Assembly (NCBI GenBank): GCA_035760705.1
Contig: DASTSL010000156.1
Location: 1 to 17,884 of the forward strand
Length of the DNA: 17,884 nucleotides
Source of the DNA: Allomeiothermus sp035760705
GTDB taxonomy: Bacteria; Deinococcota; Deinococci; Deinococcales; Thermaceae
Reading direction: 5' to 3'
Shown one piece after another: positions 6,523-13,735 of the stretch (position 1 is its first letter; each line of letters opens with the position of its first letter). A program made the translations under genes and the position numbers. A model generated the notes under the pieces. The model was given only the letters and a program-made list of their open reading frames with translations, searched no databases and was not told the DNA's origin.

Positions 6523-7083
6523 TCACGCGCTGGCCTCCTTGAGCAAGACGTTCGCCCCCTGCACCAGCGCATCGCGGCTGCTGCTCGAGGCCCCCAGCTT
6601 GAACCCGACCTCGAGCGCCGCCAGGTAGCTTTCGTCGATGAGGGCGATCTCGATAGAGATGATCTTCTCGAAGGCCTCCACGGCGGGGAAAATCTCGCCG
6701 GTGCGGAGGGCGGTGCGCATGTGCTCGAGGGAAATCTCCTGCACAATCCCCATCGCCGGGACCATGTGGCTGGGAGCGATGCCGATGCGGGCGTGGATGA
6801 GACCGATGCGGTAGCGGCGGTGGGCGTAAGCCGCGTCGTAGACCCCCGAGAAAAGCTCCCGGTACCAGGTGGCGAAGCTTCCATAAAGCCGCTCCACCCG
6901 CCCCGGGGAGGCCCACAGGATATCGCGCATCTCGGGGTCGCGGCCCAGATAGTCGTAAAACGCCAGAGCCACCTCCGAGGCCAACGGGGTCATGCAGTGC
7001 CCCAGCCCGGTCAGCACCCGAACGTGCGCCTCGTTGAAGCCCGTCCGGCGCTTGAGGGTCTCCAGCAGGATATAGGGATCCAT
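6523..7083 (-). CDS. Single-domain sensor globin / protoglobin
   Basis: This 186-residue protein is a haem globin of the globin-coupled-sensor/protoglobin type with no added signalling domain. The proximal haem ligand is His97 in YRIGLIHARIGIAPSHMVPAM, the family's IG-x2-H-x2-IG pattern. The preceding helix WYRELFSGVYDAAYAHRR and the FYDYL segment near 42 (B helix, with Tyr43 close to the distal pocket) also fit. Such proteins bind O2, NO or CO in the cytoplasm; the role here is unknown. The ATG at 7083 lacks a Shine-Dalgarno but follows TACGAT by seven bases, which suggests a leaderless message. The frame stops at 6523, just before the YbjQ remnant. Confidence 0.88.
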   Translation of the reverse strand: MDPYILLETLKRRTGFNEAHVRVLTGLGHCMTPLASEVALAFYDYLGRDPEMRDILWASPGRVERLYGSFATWYRELFSGVYDAAYAHRRYRIGLIHARIGIAPSHMVPAMGIVQEISLEHMRTALRTGEIFPAVEAFEKIISIEIALIDESYLAALEVGFKLGASSSSRDALVQGANVLLKEASA

Positions 7084-7090
7084 CGGGACA

Positions 7091-7096
7091 ATCGTA
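7091..7096 (-). promoter_or_regulatory. Possible -10 box of the globin gene
   Basis: TACGAT on the minus strand lies seven bases before the globin ATG, the spacing of leaderless promoters in Deinococcus-Thermus. No clear -35 was found. Confidence 0.35.
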
Positions 7097-7102
7097 CCAA
7101 AA

Positions 7103-7139
7103 ATGCGGGATGCTAGACGCTAAACGCCAAAAGAACGGG
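7103..7139. repeat. Degenerate 7-bp tandem array
   Basis: Units in phase from 7112 are GCTAGAC, GCTAAAC, GCCAAAA, GAACGGG. In a shifted phase from 7103 it also reads ATGCGGG, ATGCTAG, ACGCTAA, ACGCCAA. It lies directly upstream of the globin promoter box. Confidence 0.55.
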
Positions 7140-7140
7140 G

Positions 7141-7232
7141 CTGTCATAGATGAGTCAGAGGTTTCTTGCTAGGTATCAACGTCCTGGACAGCAAGAAACC
7201 CTGATCCGCATTCGGCATGATGGACATGACAG
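7141..7232. repeat. Nested inverted repeats, possible non-autonomous element
   Basis: A 92-bp block is bounded by CTGTCAT (7141-7147) and its exact reverse complement ATGACAG (7226-7232). Inside, GGTTTCTTGCT (7160-7170) pairs perfectly with AGCAAGAAACC (7190-7200). With one bulged base the stem continues through TCAG/CTGA. No coding capacity was recognised. It lies between the glutamate synthase terminator and the globin gene. It could be a miniature inverted-repeat element, an insertion-sequence remnant or a structured RNA. Confidence 0.5.
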
Positions 7233-7271
7233 TAGCGTATCGAACTCTTAACTCTTACCCAGCGCAGCCCC

Positions 7272-7326
7272 AAAAGAATAGACCTTCTACAGGCGCAAAG
7301 CCCTAAGGGAGAGGGTCTATTCTTTT
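7272..7326 (-). terminator. Terminator-like hairpin after glutamate synthase
   Basis: AAAAGAATAGACC (7272-7284) and GGTCTATTCTTTT (7314-7326) are exact reverse complements over 13 bp, with a 29-base loop. Either strand ends the stem in UUUU, so it could work in both directions. It starts 39 bases after the gltB stop on the minus strand. Confidence 0.65.
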
Positions 7327-7361
7327 AGCGTACGACGTTTGGCTTTCGGGGTTCGGCGTCT
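7327..7361. repeat. Degenerate 7-bp tandem array next to the gltB stop
   Basis: Units in phase are AGCGTAC, GACGTTT, GGCTTTC, GGGGTTC, GGCGTCT. Positions 7335-7359 match 16461-16485 at 23 of 25 bases, although the two places lie 9 kb apart and next to unrelated genes. Confidence 0.6.
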
Positions 7362-7364
7362 CTC

Positions 7365-10300
7365 CTACTCCGTGCTCACTTCCTGCGCGACCTGCTGGTT
7401 GGCCGGGACCACCATGCGGAAGTGGGCAGCGGGGTCGAGGAGAAGGCGCTCGAGCCGCTCCACCTTGTCGTGCCGCTCGGCCTGGGTGAGGGCCGCCAGG
7501 TAGACTCCCATCAGCTCACGCACGTCGGCCACGCCCCGCTCGTCGAGTTTTTGGATCACCACCTTGGCCCCCTTGGCGAGGCGGCGCTGCATGGCCTCGG
7601 GGGTCAGGCCCATCTCGGGCCAGTGGCGCAGGTAGACCCGCCCGCCGGTCATGCCCGAGCAGATCCAGGGGCCGGGGTCACCCAGCACCACCGCGCGGCC
7701 CCGGGTCATGTACTCGAAGGCGAAGCCCTTGGCCTGGGCGCGCGAGGCGATGTTGCCGAGTTCGTCCTGCAGCGGGCGCTCCGGCTCGCCGCCCAGCACC
7801 ACGTCGGCCCCGGAGAGCCGGATACAGAAGCGGCTGTCGGCGAAGCCCTCCACGATCAGGGTGCCGCCGATGGCCCCGTAGGCGAAGCTCTTGCCCACGC
7901 TGCCGTCCACATACTGCCCGTAGGGGTTGCGGCCCTTGAGCACCGCCACCTTGCCGCCGTAGGCGTTCTTGGCCACGCCGTCCTGGGCCCCGCCTTCGAC
8001 GAAGACCTCGAGCCCCTCCACGTTGAACGCGGCCAGCCCGTTCCCCGTCACCGAACCCGCGTCGAAGCGCAGCTCGACCTGGGCCTCAAAGCCCTTGCCG
8101 TAGAGCCTGCGGCGGGCGATTTCCCCCGCCAGGTGCGTCCCCAGGGCGCGGTCGGTGGAGCCCACCGGCCCCTCCTGGAAGAGCAACTCACGCCCACCCT
8201 CGGCGTAAGCCTCAAAGACGACCTCGGTGATGGTGCGGGTGAGCTGGTTGAGGGGCTTGCGCAGCACGTGCGCCGAGCGCTCCTTGAGCCACTCGGGCTC
8301 GCTGACCGGCTCGAAGAAGTAATGGAGGTCCAGGGACTCGCGGTGGGCTTCCTGGTAGAGCAGTTCGCTCCGGCCCCGAATTTCCTTGAGCGACTGGAAG
8401 CCCAAGGCCGCCACGAGCTTGCGCAGCTCCTCGCCCTTGAGCGAGAAGAAGCGCACCAGCTGGTCCACCGCCCGCTCCGATTCCTGCGGCACGAAGCGCT
8501 TGAGGCCGTGGGCCTGGGCCTGCTCTAAGGTTTCGATCTGGGTGGCGATGCCGACGTGGCAGGTATCTGTTTGGCACCCCCGACAGATGGTGCAGCCGAT
8601 GGCGACCATCGCCAGCGTGGCCATCCCCACTCGGTCCGCGCCCAGCAAGACCATCCGCAGCACGTCGTAGGCGGTCTTGAGGCCGCCGTCGGCCCAGATC
8701 TCCACCTTGTCGCGCATCCCGGCCCGAACCAAGGCCCGGTGAGCCCGGCGCACCCCGATCTCCACCGGCATCCCGGCGTACTTGAGGGCGTGCCAGCGGG
8801 CCGCCCCGGTTCCGCCCTCGAAACCCGATAGGGCGATGATGTCGGCCCCGGCCTTGGCGATCCCCACCGCGATGGTGCCGATTCCGGGGATCACCGGAAC
8901 TTTGACCGAGACCTTAGCCTTGGGGTTGATGGTCTTGAGTTCCTCGACGAGCTGGGCCAGGTCTTCGATGGAATAAAGGTCGTGGTTGTTGGAGGGTGAG
9001 ATGAGATCTACGCCGGGCACCGCGTTACGGGCCGAGGCCACCTTGGCGGTGACCTTCTTGCCGGGGAGGTGGCCGCCCTCGCCGGGCTTAGCCCCCTGCC
9101 CGATCTTGATCTCGATGACCGAGGCCGAGTTGAGCATGTAGGCGTGCGCCCCGAAGCGGCCCGAAGCCACCTGCTGGCCGCGCCAGTGGGTGTATTTGCC
9201 GAGCATGTCGGGGATCTCGCCGCCTTCGCCGTTGATGCAGAGCATGTTGAGCTTCTTGACCGCCTCGACGTAGGCACGGAAAGCGGTCTCGCCCTGCGAG
9301 CCAAAGCTCATCGCTGTGATGACGAATGGCAAACTGTGCCCGCCCACCCCGATGTCCACCTCTTCGGGGGTCACGGTGCTTTTCTCGGGGAAGCGCACGC
9401 CCAAAAGTTGCCGGGCCGCGATGGGGGATTCGTGCTCGAGCCCCCGCACCTTCTCCTGGTAGTGCTCGTAGGGGGCTTCGCCCGCCGCCACGTCCAGGGC
9501 GGTCTTGTAGATGCGCGAGTTGAAGCGGAAGTCCTTGGCCGGGAGCACCTTCTCGGCGCTGAGGAAGCTGACCCGCTCGAGGAGGGTGCGCTCGAGTTCG
9601 GAGAAGCCGTACCCGGCTTGCTCGGAGGCCAAAAAGCTCTTGATGCCGAAGTACTCGGCCAGCTCGGGTTTGAGCCCCACCGCGCTAAAGATGCGCCCGT
9701 AGCCGCGCAGCTCGTGGATGCCCATGGTGCTGATGACCTTCTCGAGGCCCTTTTTAAGCCCCTCAACGAGCTTTTGCAGGGCTTCGCCGCCACCTGAGGC
9801 CATAGCCTTTTGCTGCATCAGCCATGGGGCCACCGCGTCTGCCCCGAGCCCCAGACACACCGCCAGGTCGTGCAGGTTCCGCACCCCACCGGAGTGCACC
9901 AGGATCGAGGTGCGGCGGCGCAGGCTGATGCCCTCGGGGTCGCGGGCTTCTTCCAAGGCCCGTCCGACAGCGGCCAGGGCCAGATAAGCGTCAATCCAGA
10001 TCCCGCCCTCGTAGGCGTGGCGGTCGGAGAGCACCAAAAGCTCGGCCCCGCCCCGTACCGCTTCGACCGCGGCCTCCTGGAGGCGTTTAAGCCCGGCCAA
10101 CAGACCTTCCTCGACGGTGAACTGAGGAACCAGGACGGCGTGTTTGAAGCGGGAAAGGGCATCCTCGAGCGTCAGCGTGCCCTGTCCCTGGGCGACCGAG
10201 CGCAGATTCGGGCCGGTCTCCACGGCTGACGCCGAAACAAGCTCCTCGATCAGCACCGGAACCAGCACCTCCTCGACGTGACCGGTTCCGCGCCCGTCGG

Positions 10301-11885
10301 GCAAGGCCCGGCGGCCCAGGATCGAGCGGGTGGAGAAGTGCTCGATCTCGCGCTCGCGGTCTATGGCCGGGTTGGTCACCACGGCCACGGTCTCCTTGAA
10401 GAATTCGGAGAGGTTGGGTTTCTCGGGGTTCAAAGCCGCCAGGGGCCCGTCGTAGCCGAGCGAGCCGATGGGCTCGTTGCCGGTCTCGGCCAGGGCATCG
10501 AGGTATCCGGCGTCCCAGCGATCCCAGCCAAAAGCCCGCTCGAGGCCCAGCGAAGGGGGCGCGGGTCTCTCCTCGACCTGGGCCTCCGAGCCGCCCGCGA
10601 CCGGTGGGGGCGCGTCATAGCGCGGCCCGGCCAGGTGGACCCGGAAGCCCTCACGGGTTCCGCTCTTGGCCAGGTTGCCCTCGAGCACGAAGCGCTGGTG
10701 ACGCTCGAAGGGGAAAAGCCGGGCACCCTCCACGGTCAGGCGCAGGTACATCTTCTCGCCGGGTGCCAGGGGGCGCGGGTCGTGGACGAACTCCTCGGCG
10801 GTGAAGACTCCCCGCTCGGAGGAGAAGATCAACTCGCCCTCGGTCTCGATAAACCACAAGGGGCGCAGGCCCATCGCGTCGGTGCAGAAGACCGCCTCTT
10901 CGCGGTGGCGGGTTACGAGCGCGGCAGGCCCCTGCGAGAGCGGCCCGAAGCGCTGGCGCAGCGACATGTAAAGGTCTTGCAGGGCCGGAGAGTAGTTCTT
11001 GATCTCGCCCAAAATCGGCGGGAACACCAGGTCGAGGGCTTCCGGGAGCGAGAGCCCGAAGCGGTACAAGAGGCCCTCGAGCACCCGGTTCAGGTCTTGG
11101 GAGTCGGAGCCGCCCGTGAGCGGGATACCCAGGGAGCGGCTCTCGCGGCGTAAGCGCTCGATGGTGTTGATCTCGCCGTTGTGGCCCAAAATCCCGAAGG
11201 GCTGCACCTGCTCGAAGGTGGAAAGGGTGTTGGTGGAGTAGCGGTTGTGCCCGAGGGTGAGGACGGACTTGAACTCGGCACGGGAAAGCTCGGGATAGTA
11301 GCGCTTGAGGATTTCTGCCGAGCCGCGCACCTTGTACACCACCGAAGCGGTGGAGAGCGAGACCACGTGGACGGGAAAGCACTCCTCGAGCACCAGCCCC
11401 AGTTCCCACAAGGGGCCGTCGCCATCGGTGGAAAGACCGGCGACCTGCAAAAACAAGGGCTCGGTGCGTTTGCCCACCGGCCCCAGCACGCTGCTGGTCA
11501 CGTCGCCGCGGCGGTCGTGGAGGAGCTTGATGCCCCGCCGCGAGCCCTCCACGCGGAACAGGTCGAGGAGTTCCTGAACTCGAGTTCCCTCGCTCTTCGG
11601 CACGAACAGGTGGCCCACGAAAAAGCGCGGATTTTGCGCCAGCGAGCCGTCCAGACCGGCTTCTTCCAGATAGGCTGCCCATAGCTCGCGCGGGAGGTCA
11701 GTTTGGATGCCGGTTCCGTCGCCTTCCCCGCGAATTAGCCCGGCACGGTGGGCCATGCGGTAGAGGCTCTCCAAGACCCGTTGCACGTTACCGTGGCTGG
11801 GCCGCCCACTCTTCTCGACCATCGCGATAATTCCGCAGGCATCGTTGCCGATCGGGATTTCCGGGTACGCCTTTCTAAACTCCAT
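7365..11885 (-). CDS. gltB: Glutamate synthase (GOGAT), large subunit
   Basis: This 1506-residue enzyme makes glutamate from glutamine and 2-oxoglutarate. The N-terminal class II amidotransferase domain (about 17-400) has its nucleophile at Cys17 in IGNDACGIIAMV; cleavage before this Cys is usual. A central domain follows (about 450-800). The FMN-binding synthase domain (about 840-1190) shows AMSFGSQGE and SGFEGGTGAARW. The [3Fe-4S] cysteines fit C-x5-C-x4-C in CTICRGCQTDTC (about 1098-1109). The GXGXG domain ends the protein. I chose ATG 11885 because AGGAGG sits 8 bases upstream (11899-11894); a GTG at 11921 has no such site. No gltD is adjacent, so the electron donor (GltD/NADPH or ferredoxin) is unknown. 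Upstream are a strong promoter and a palindrome at the start site. Confidence 0.95.
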   Translation of the reverse strand: MEFRKAYPEIPIGNDACGIIAMVEKSGRPSHGNVQRVLESLYRMAHRAGLIRGEGDGTGIQTDLPRELWAAYLEEAGLDGSLAQNPRFFVGHLFVPKSEGTRVQELLDLFRVEGSRRGIKLLHDRRGDVTSSVLGPVGKRTEPLFLQVAGLSTDGDGPLWELGLVLEECFPVHVVSLSTASVVYKVRGSAEILKRYYPELSRAEFKSVLTLGHNRYSTNTLSTFEQVQPFGILGHNGEINTIERLRRESRSLGIPLTGGSDSQDLNRVLEGLLYRFGLSLPEALDLVFPPILGEIKNYSPALQDLYMSLRQRFGPLSQGPAALVTRHREEAVFCTDAMGLRPLWFIETEGELIFSSERGVFTAEEFVHDPRPLAPGEKMYLRLTVEGARLFPFERHQRFVLEGNLAKSGTREGFRVHLAGPRYDAPPPVAGGSEAQVEERPAPPSLGLERAFGWDRWDAGYLDALAETGNEPIGSLGYDGPLAALNPEKPNLSEFFKETVAVVTNPAIDREREIEHFSTRSILGRRALPDGRGTGHVEEVLVPVLIEELVSASAVETGPNLRSVAQGQGTLTLEDALSRFKHAVLVPQFTVEEGLLAGLKRLQEAAVEAVRGGAELLVLSDRHAYEGGIWIDAYLALAAVGRALEEARDPEGISLRRRTSILVHSGGVRNLHDLAVCLGLGADAVAPWLMQQKAMASGGGEALQKLVEGLKKGLEKVISTMGIHELRGYGRIFSAVGLKPELAEYFGIKSFLASEQAGYGFSELERTLLERVSFLSAEKVLPAKDFRFNSRIYKTALDVAAGEAPYEHYQEKVRGLEHESPIAARQLLGVRFPEKSTVTPEEVDIGVGGHSLPFVITAMSFGSQGETAFRAYVEAVKKLNMLCINGEGGEIPDMLGKYTHWRGQQVASGRFGAHAYMLNSASVIEIKIGQGAKPGEGGHLPGKKVTAKVASARNAVPGVDLISPSNNHDLYSIEDLAQLVEELKTINPKAKVSVKVPVIPGIGTIAVGIAKAGADIIALSGFEGGTGAARWHALKYAGMPVEIGVRRAHRALVRAGMRDKVEIWADGGLKTAYDVLRMVLLGADRVGMATLAMVAIGCTICRGCQTDTCHVGIATQIETLEQAQAHGLKRFVPQESERAVDQLVRFFSLKGEELRKLVAALGFQSLKEIRGRSELLYQEAHRESLDLHYFFEPVSEPEWLKERSAHVLRKPLNQLTRTITEVVFEAYAEGGRELLFQEGPVGSTDRALGTHLAGEIARRRLYGKGFEAQVELRFDAGSVTGNGLAAFNVEGLEVFVEGGAQDGVAKNAYGGKVAVLKGRNPYGQYVDGSVGKSFAYGAIGGTLIVEGFADSRFCIRLSGADVVLGGEPERPLQDELGNIASRAQAKGFAFEYMTRGRAVVLGDPGPWICSGMTGGRVYLRHWPEMGLTPEAMQRRLAKGAKVVIQKLDERGVADVRELMGVYLAALTQAERHDKVERLERLLLDPAAHFRMVVPANQQVAQEVSTE

Positions 11886-12021
11886 CTCTTGGGCCTCCTG
11901 CGGGGATTGCTTGCCGATCACGGCTCGGCGGGGTAGCGGGGATAAAGGGCTTAAACTCCGGTAACCGAACGAGGGTTAAAGACTCGCTTCCAAGGTCTGC
12001 ATCACGCTCTGCTGGGGGATC

Positions 12022-12053
12022 CAAATACCGCGCATATCTTTACGCGGTATTTG
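12022..12053. promoter_or_regulatory. 11-bp inverted repeat at the gltB transcription start; candidate operator
   Basis: CAAATACCGCG (12022-12032) pairs exactly with CGCGGTATTTG (12043-12053) across a 10-base spacer. The predicted +1 of the gltB promoter falls at about 12051, so the repeat covers roughly the first 30 transcribed bases. A repressor bound here would block initiation; alternatively, the RNA would begin with a stable 5' hairpin. The protein involved is not known. Confidence 0.6.
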
Positions 12054-12057
12054 CGGC

Positions 12058-12086
12058 ATTATACGGAGCCTTTGGTATACCGTCAA
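12058..12086 (-). promoter_or_regulatory. Strong sigma-A-type promoter for gltB
   Basis: On the minus strand the -35 is TTGACG (12086-12081), the spacer is 17 bases and the -10 is a perfect TATAAT (12063-12058). The predicted start near 12051 gives a leader of about 165 bases before the gltB ATG. That leader contains a possible tiny frame MQTLEASL (12002-11976), with no convincing ribosome-binding site. Confidence 0.8.
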
Positions 12087-12171
12087 CTTTCACTCTCGGG
12101 AACAAGTCTTTTTAGCGCTTGTGAACGCAACCTCAAGAGCTGGATGAGAGCAAGCTAAATGTAGCCTAAAC

Positions 12172-12181
12172 AACACGTGTT
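12172..12181. promoter_or_regulatory. 10-bp perfect palindrome AACACGTGTT
   Basis: A self-complementary decamer lies about 70 bases upstream of the spoVS -35 box and 90 bases upstream of the gltB -35 box, in the divergent control region. A regulator site is possible; nothing else supports it. Confidence 0.3.
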
Positions 12182-12248
12182 AATCGCGTTACGCAAGCAC
12201 AAAAAACCCGGTCCAAATGTCGGAATTGCTTGCCAGGACGCGATTTTG

Positions 12249-12278
12249 TTGACATTAGAGCCTGGCTCACACTAACAT
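12249..12278 (+). promoter_or_regulatory. Promoter of spoVS
   Basis: TTGACA at 12249-12254 is a consensus -35. With an 18-base spacer the -10 would be TAACAT (12273-12278), a moderate match. Transcription would start near 12285, downstream of the in-frame ATG at 12277, which supports the GTG at 12313 as the real start. Confidence 0.65.
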
Positions 12279-12312
12279 GGCTCTTGGAGCGATCCTACGT
12301 TTGGAGGTCACG

Positions 12313-12585
12313 GTGGAAACGTTGCGCGTTTCTGGGAAATCTCGCCCAAATTCTGTAGCCGGTGCCATTGCGGCACTCCTCCGTTCCCAGGGGGAGGTCG
12401 AGGTACAAGCTATCGGCCCGGCGGCGGTGAATCAGGCCGTCAAGGCCATCGCCATCGCCCGGGGCTATATCGCCCCGGATAACCTGGATCTGTTGGTCAA
12501 ACCCGCTTTTGTCAAGCTCGACCTCGAGCACGAGGAGCGCACCGCCCTGCGCTTTACCATCAAGAGCCAACCCCTGGCCAATTGA
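12313..12585 (+). CDS. spoVS: SpoVS-family (stage V sporulation protein S) homologue
   Basis: This 90-residue protein matches the small SpoVS family. SGKSRPNSVAGAIAALLR near the start, IGPAAVNQAVKAIAIARGY in the middle and EERTALRF near the end are its conserved blocks. SpoVS affects septation and spore-coat steps in Bacillus. It is also found in non-sporulating bacteria, including Thermus, where the Alba-like fold suggests nucleic-acid binding; its job there is unclear. I chose GTG 12313 because GGAGG sits 5 bases upstream (12303-12307) and the predicted promoter overlaps the alternative ATG at 12277. It is divergent from gltB and followed by a strong terminator hairpin. Confidence 0.92.
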   Translation: METLRVSGKSRPNSVAGAIAALLRSQGEVEVQAIGPAAVNQAVKAIAIARGYIAPDNLDLLVKPAFVKLDLEHEERTALRFTIKSQPLAN

Positions 12586-12685
12586 CCGGCAAAGCGCCGA
12601 GGCGTCCTATCTTGATCCATGTTTGCAACCATACCTATCTAGTGTTTCCGCCCTATCCCAACGACAACGACCCGATAAGTCCATA

Positions 12686-12732
12686 AGGTCTCCGCTGGTA
12701 ATCCAGACCTCAGAATTAGGGGTCTGGTTTTT
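12686..12732 (+). terminator. Rho-independent terminator with a competing upstream stem
   Basis: CCAGACC (12703-12709) pairs with GGTCTGG (12721-12727), followed by TTTTT: a textbook terminator. Just upstream, AGGTCT (12686-12691) can instead pair with AGACCT (12705-12710), using the same bases. The two structures exclude each other, as in an attenuator. It lies 118-147 bases after the spoVS stop and 27 bases before the metallopeptidase ATG, so it may control the latter rather than simply end spoVS. Confidence 0.8.
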
Positions 12733-12758
12733 GCTATGTTCAAGGAGGGAGGTAAAGA

Positions 12759-13442
12759 ATGATTTTAGCTCTGTTACTGATGGGGGTAGTCTTCGTAGCT
12801 ACCTTGGTGATCCAATTCTGGCTACAGTCCACCTATGCTCGCTACAGCCGGGTCGCCAACTCCAGGGGCCTTACCGGGGCCCAGACCGCCCGGGCCATCC
12901 TGGATGCCAACGGGCTGGGGAACGTGCGGGTGGAGATGGTCCCTGGCGCCCTCACCGATCACTACGACCCCAATCAGAAGGTGGTGCGGCTTTCCGAGCC
13001 CAACTACAACTCGCCCTCGGTGGCCGCGCTCGCCGTGGCAGCCCACGAAGTGGGGCACGCCCTACAAGATGCCAAGGGCTATGCTGCGCTGCGCATCCGT
13101 GCCGCGATCTTGCCCGCCGCGAGCATCGGCAGCACCTTGGGGCCGATCCTGGTGCTGGCTGGTCTTTTCATGGGCTCGCTGGGCATAGCGGAAATCGGGT
13201 TGTGGCTCTTCGCAGCGGTGGCCGTCTTCCAACTGGTGACCCTGCCAGTGGAGTTCGACGCCTCGAATCGGGCCCTGCGCATTTTGCGCCAGGGATTTTT
13301 GAGCAGCGGCCCCGAGATGGGCGGTGCGCAGCGGGTACTCACCGCGGCAGCCCTGACCTACGTAGCGGCCCTGGCCAGCACGCTCTCGACTATCCTCTAC
13401 TACCTGATGATCCTGCAAGGCGCGCGCTCGCAAGAAGAGTAG
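12759..13442 (+). CDS. Membrane zinc metallopeptidase, YugP family
   Basis: This 227-residue membrane protein belongs to the neutral zinc metallopeptidase family of Bacillus YugP (Zn_peptidase_2). The N-terminal helix (about 2-20) anchors it. The zinc-binding HEVGH is at 96-100, and the LPVEFDAS block (161-169) holds the likely third ligand Glu165. Three further hydrophobic segments lie at about 115-140, 141-163 and 195-220. The substrate is unknown. GGAGGGAGGT (12744-12753) is a very strong ribosome-binding site. The gene sits behind the terminator or attenuator after spoVS, and its own terminator follows, so it is a single-gene unit or a read-through partner of spoVS. Confidence 0.9.
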   Translation: MILALLLMGVVFVATLVIQFWLQSTYARYSRVANSRGLTGAQTARAILDANGLGNVRVEMVPGALTDHYDPNQKVVRLSEPNYNSPSVAALAVAAHEVGHALQDAKGYAALRIRAAILPAASIGSTLGPILVLAGLFMGSLGIAEIGLWLFAAVAVFQLVTLPVEFDASNRALRILRQGFLSSGPEMGGAQRVLTAAALTYVAALASTLSTILYYLMILQGARSQEE

Positions 13443-13456
13443 TCTCTGCCTAGTAC

Positions 13457-13492
13457 GAAAGGCTCCCGCCGATCAGCGGGAGCTTTCTTTTT
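13457..13492 (+). terminator. Rho-independent terminator after the metallopeptidase
   Basis: GCTCCCGC (13462-13469) pairs perfectly with GCGGGAGC (13476-13483) around a 6-base loop, extended by A-T pairs, and is followed by TTTCTTTTT. It begins 15 bases after the stop codon. Confidence 0.9.
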
Positions 13493-13493
13493 A

Positions 13494-13735
13494 GTTCAAC
13501 CAACGGATAATCCAGGCAAGGGATACTGAAAAGGGAGCAAGCTAACAAGAGCCTCGTGCGGTGTAGACCGGAAGATTATGAACTCCCATTGCCCCTCCCA
13601 TAACCAAAACGCCAAAAGGAAGTGATTACCCATTGGCAAGTTTGCTCCGCATACTGGTTGTACGTACTCTGTGCTGCGCTGCACCAAATACCCGGTGAGC
13701 AGCTTATGTAGTGGGGTGCCAGGAGAGCCAGCGAG
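13494..13735. other. Unassigned spacer of about 240 bp, less GC-rich than its neighbours
   Basis: Between the metallopeptidase terminator and the end of the acetyltransferase gene, I recognise no gene. A 63-codon minus-strand frame (13687-13496) lacks a ribosome-binding site and any known motif. The lower GC content and lack of repeats suggest a decayed gene or a small insertion. Confidence 0.4.

Noticed and set aside
7422..8528. 368-codon plus-strand frame
   Set aside because: Antisense to the FMN and GXGXG parts of glutamate synthase; low-complexity His/Gly/Leu-rich composition with no motif.
10278..11153. 291-codon plus-strand frame
   Set aside because: Antisense to the amidotransferase and central parts of glutamate synthase; no ribosome-binding site or recognisable domain.
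13520..13600. Group II intron fragment (a GAGCC...GTGCGGTG-like string)
   Set aside because: Only a short resemblance to domain V; no paired stem or reverse transcriptase nearby.
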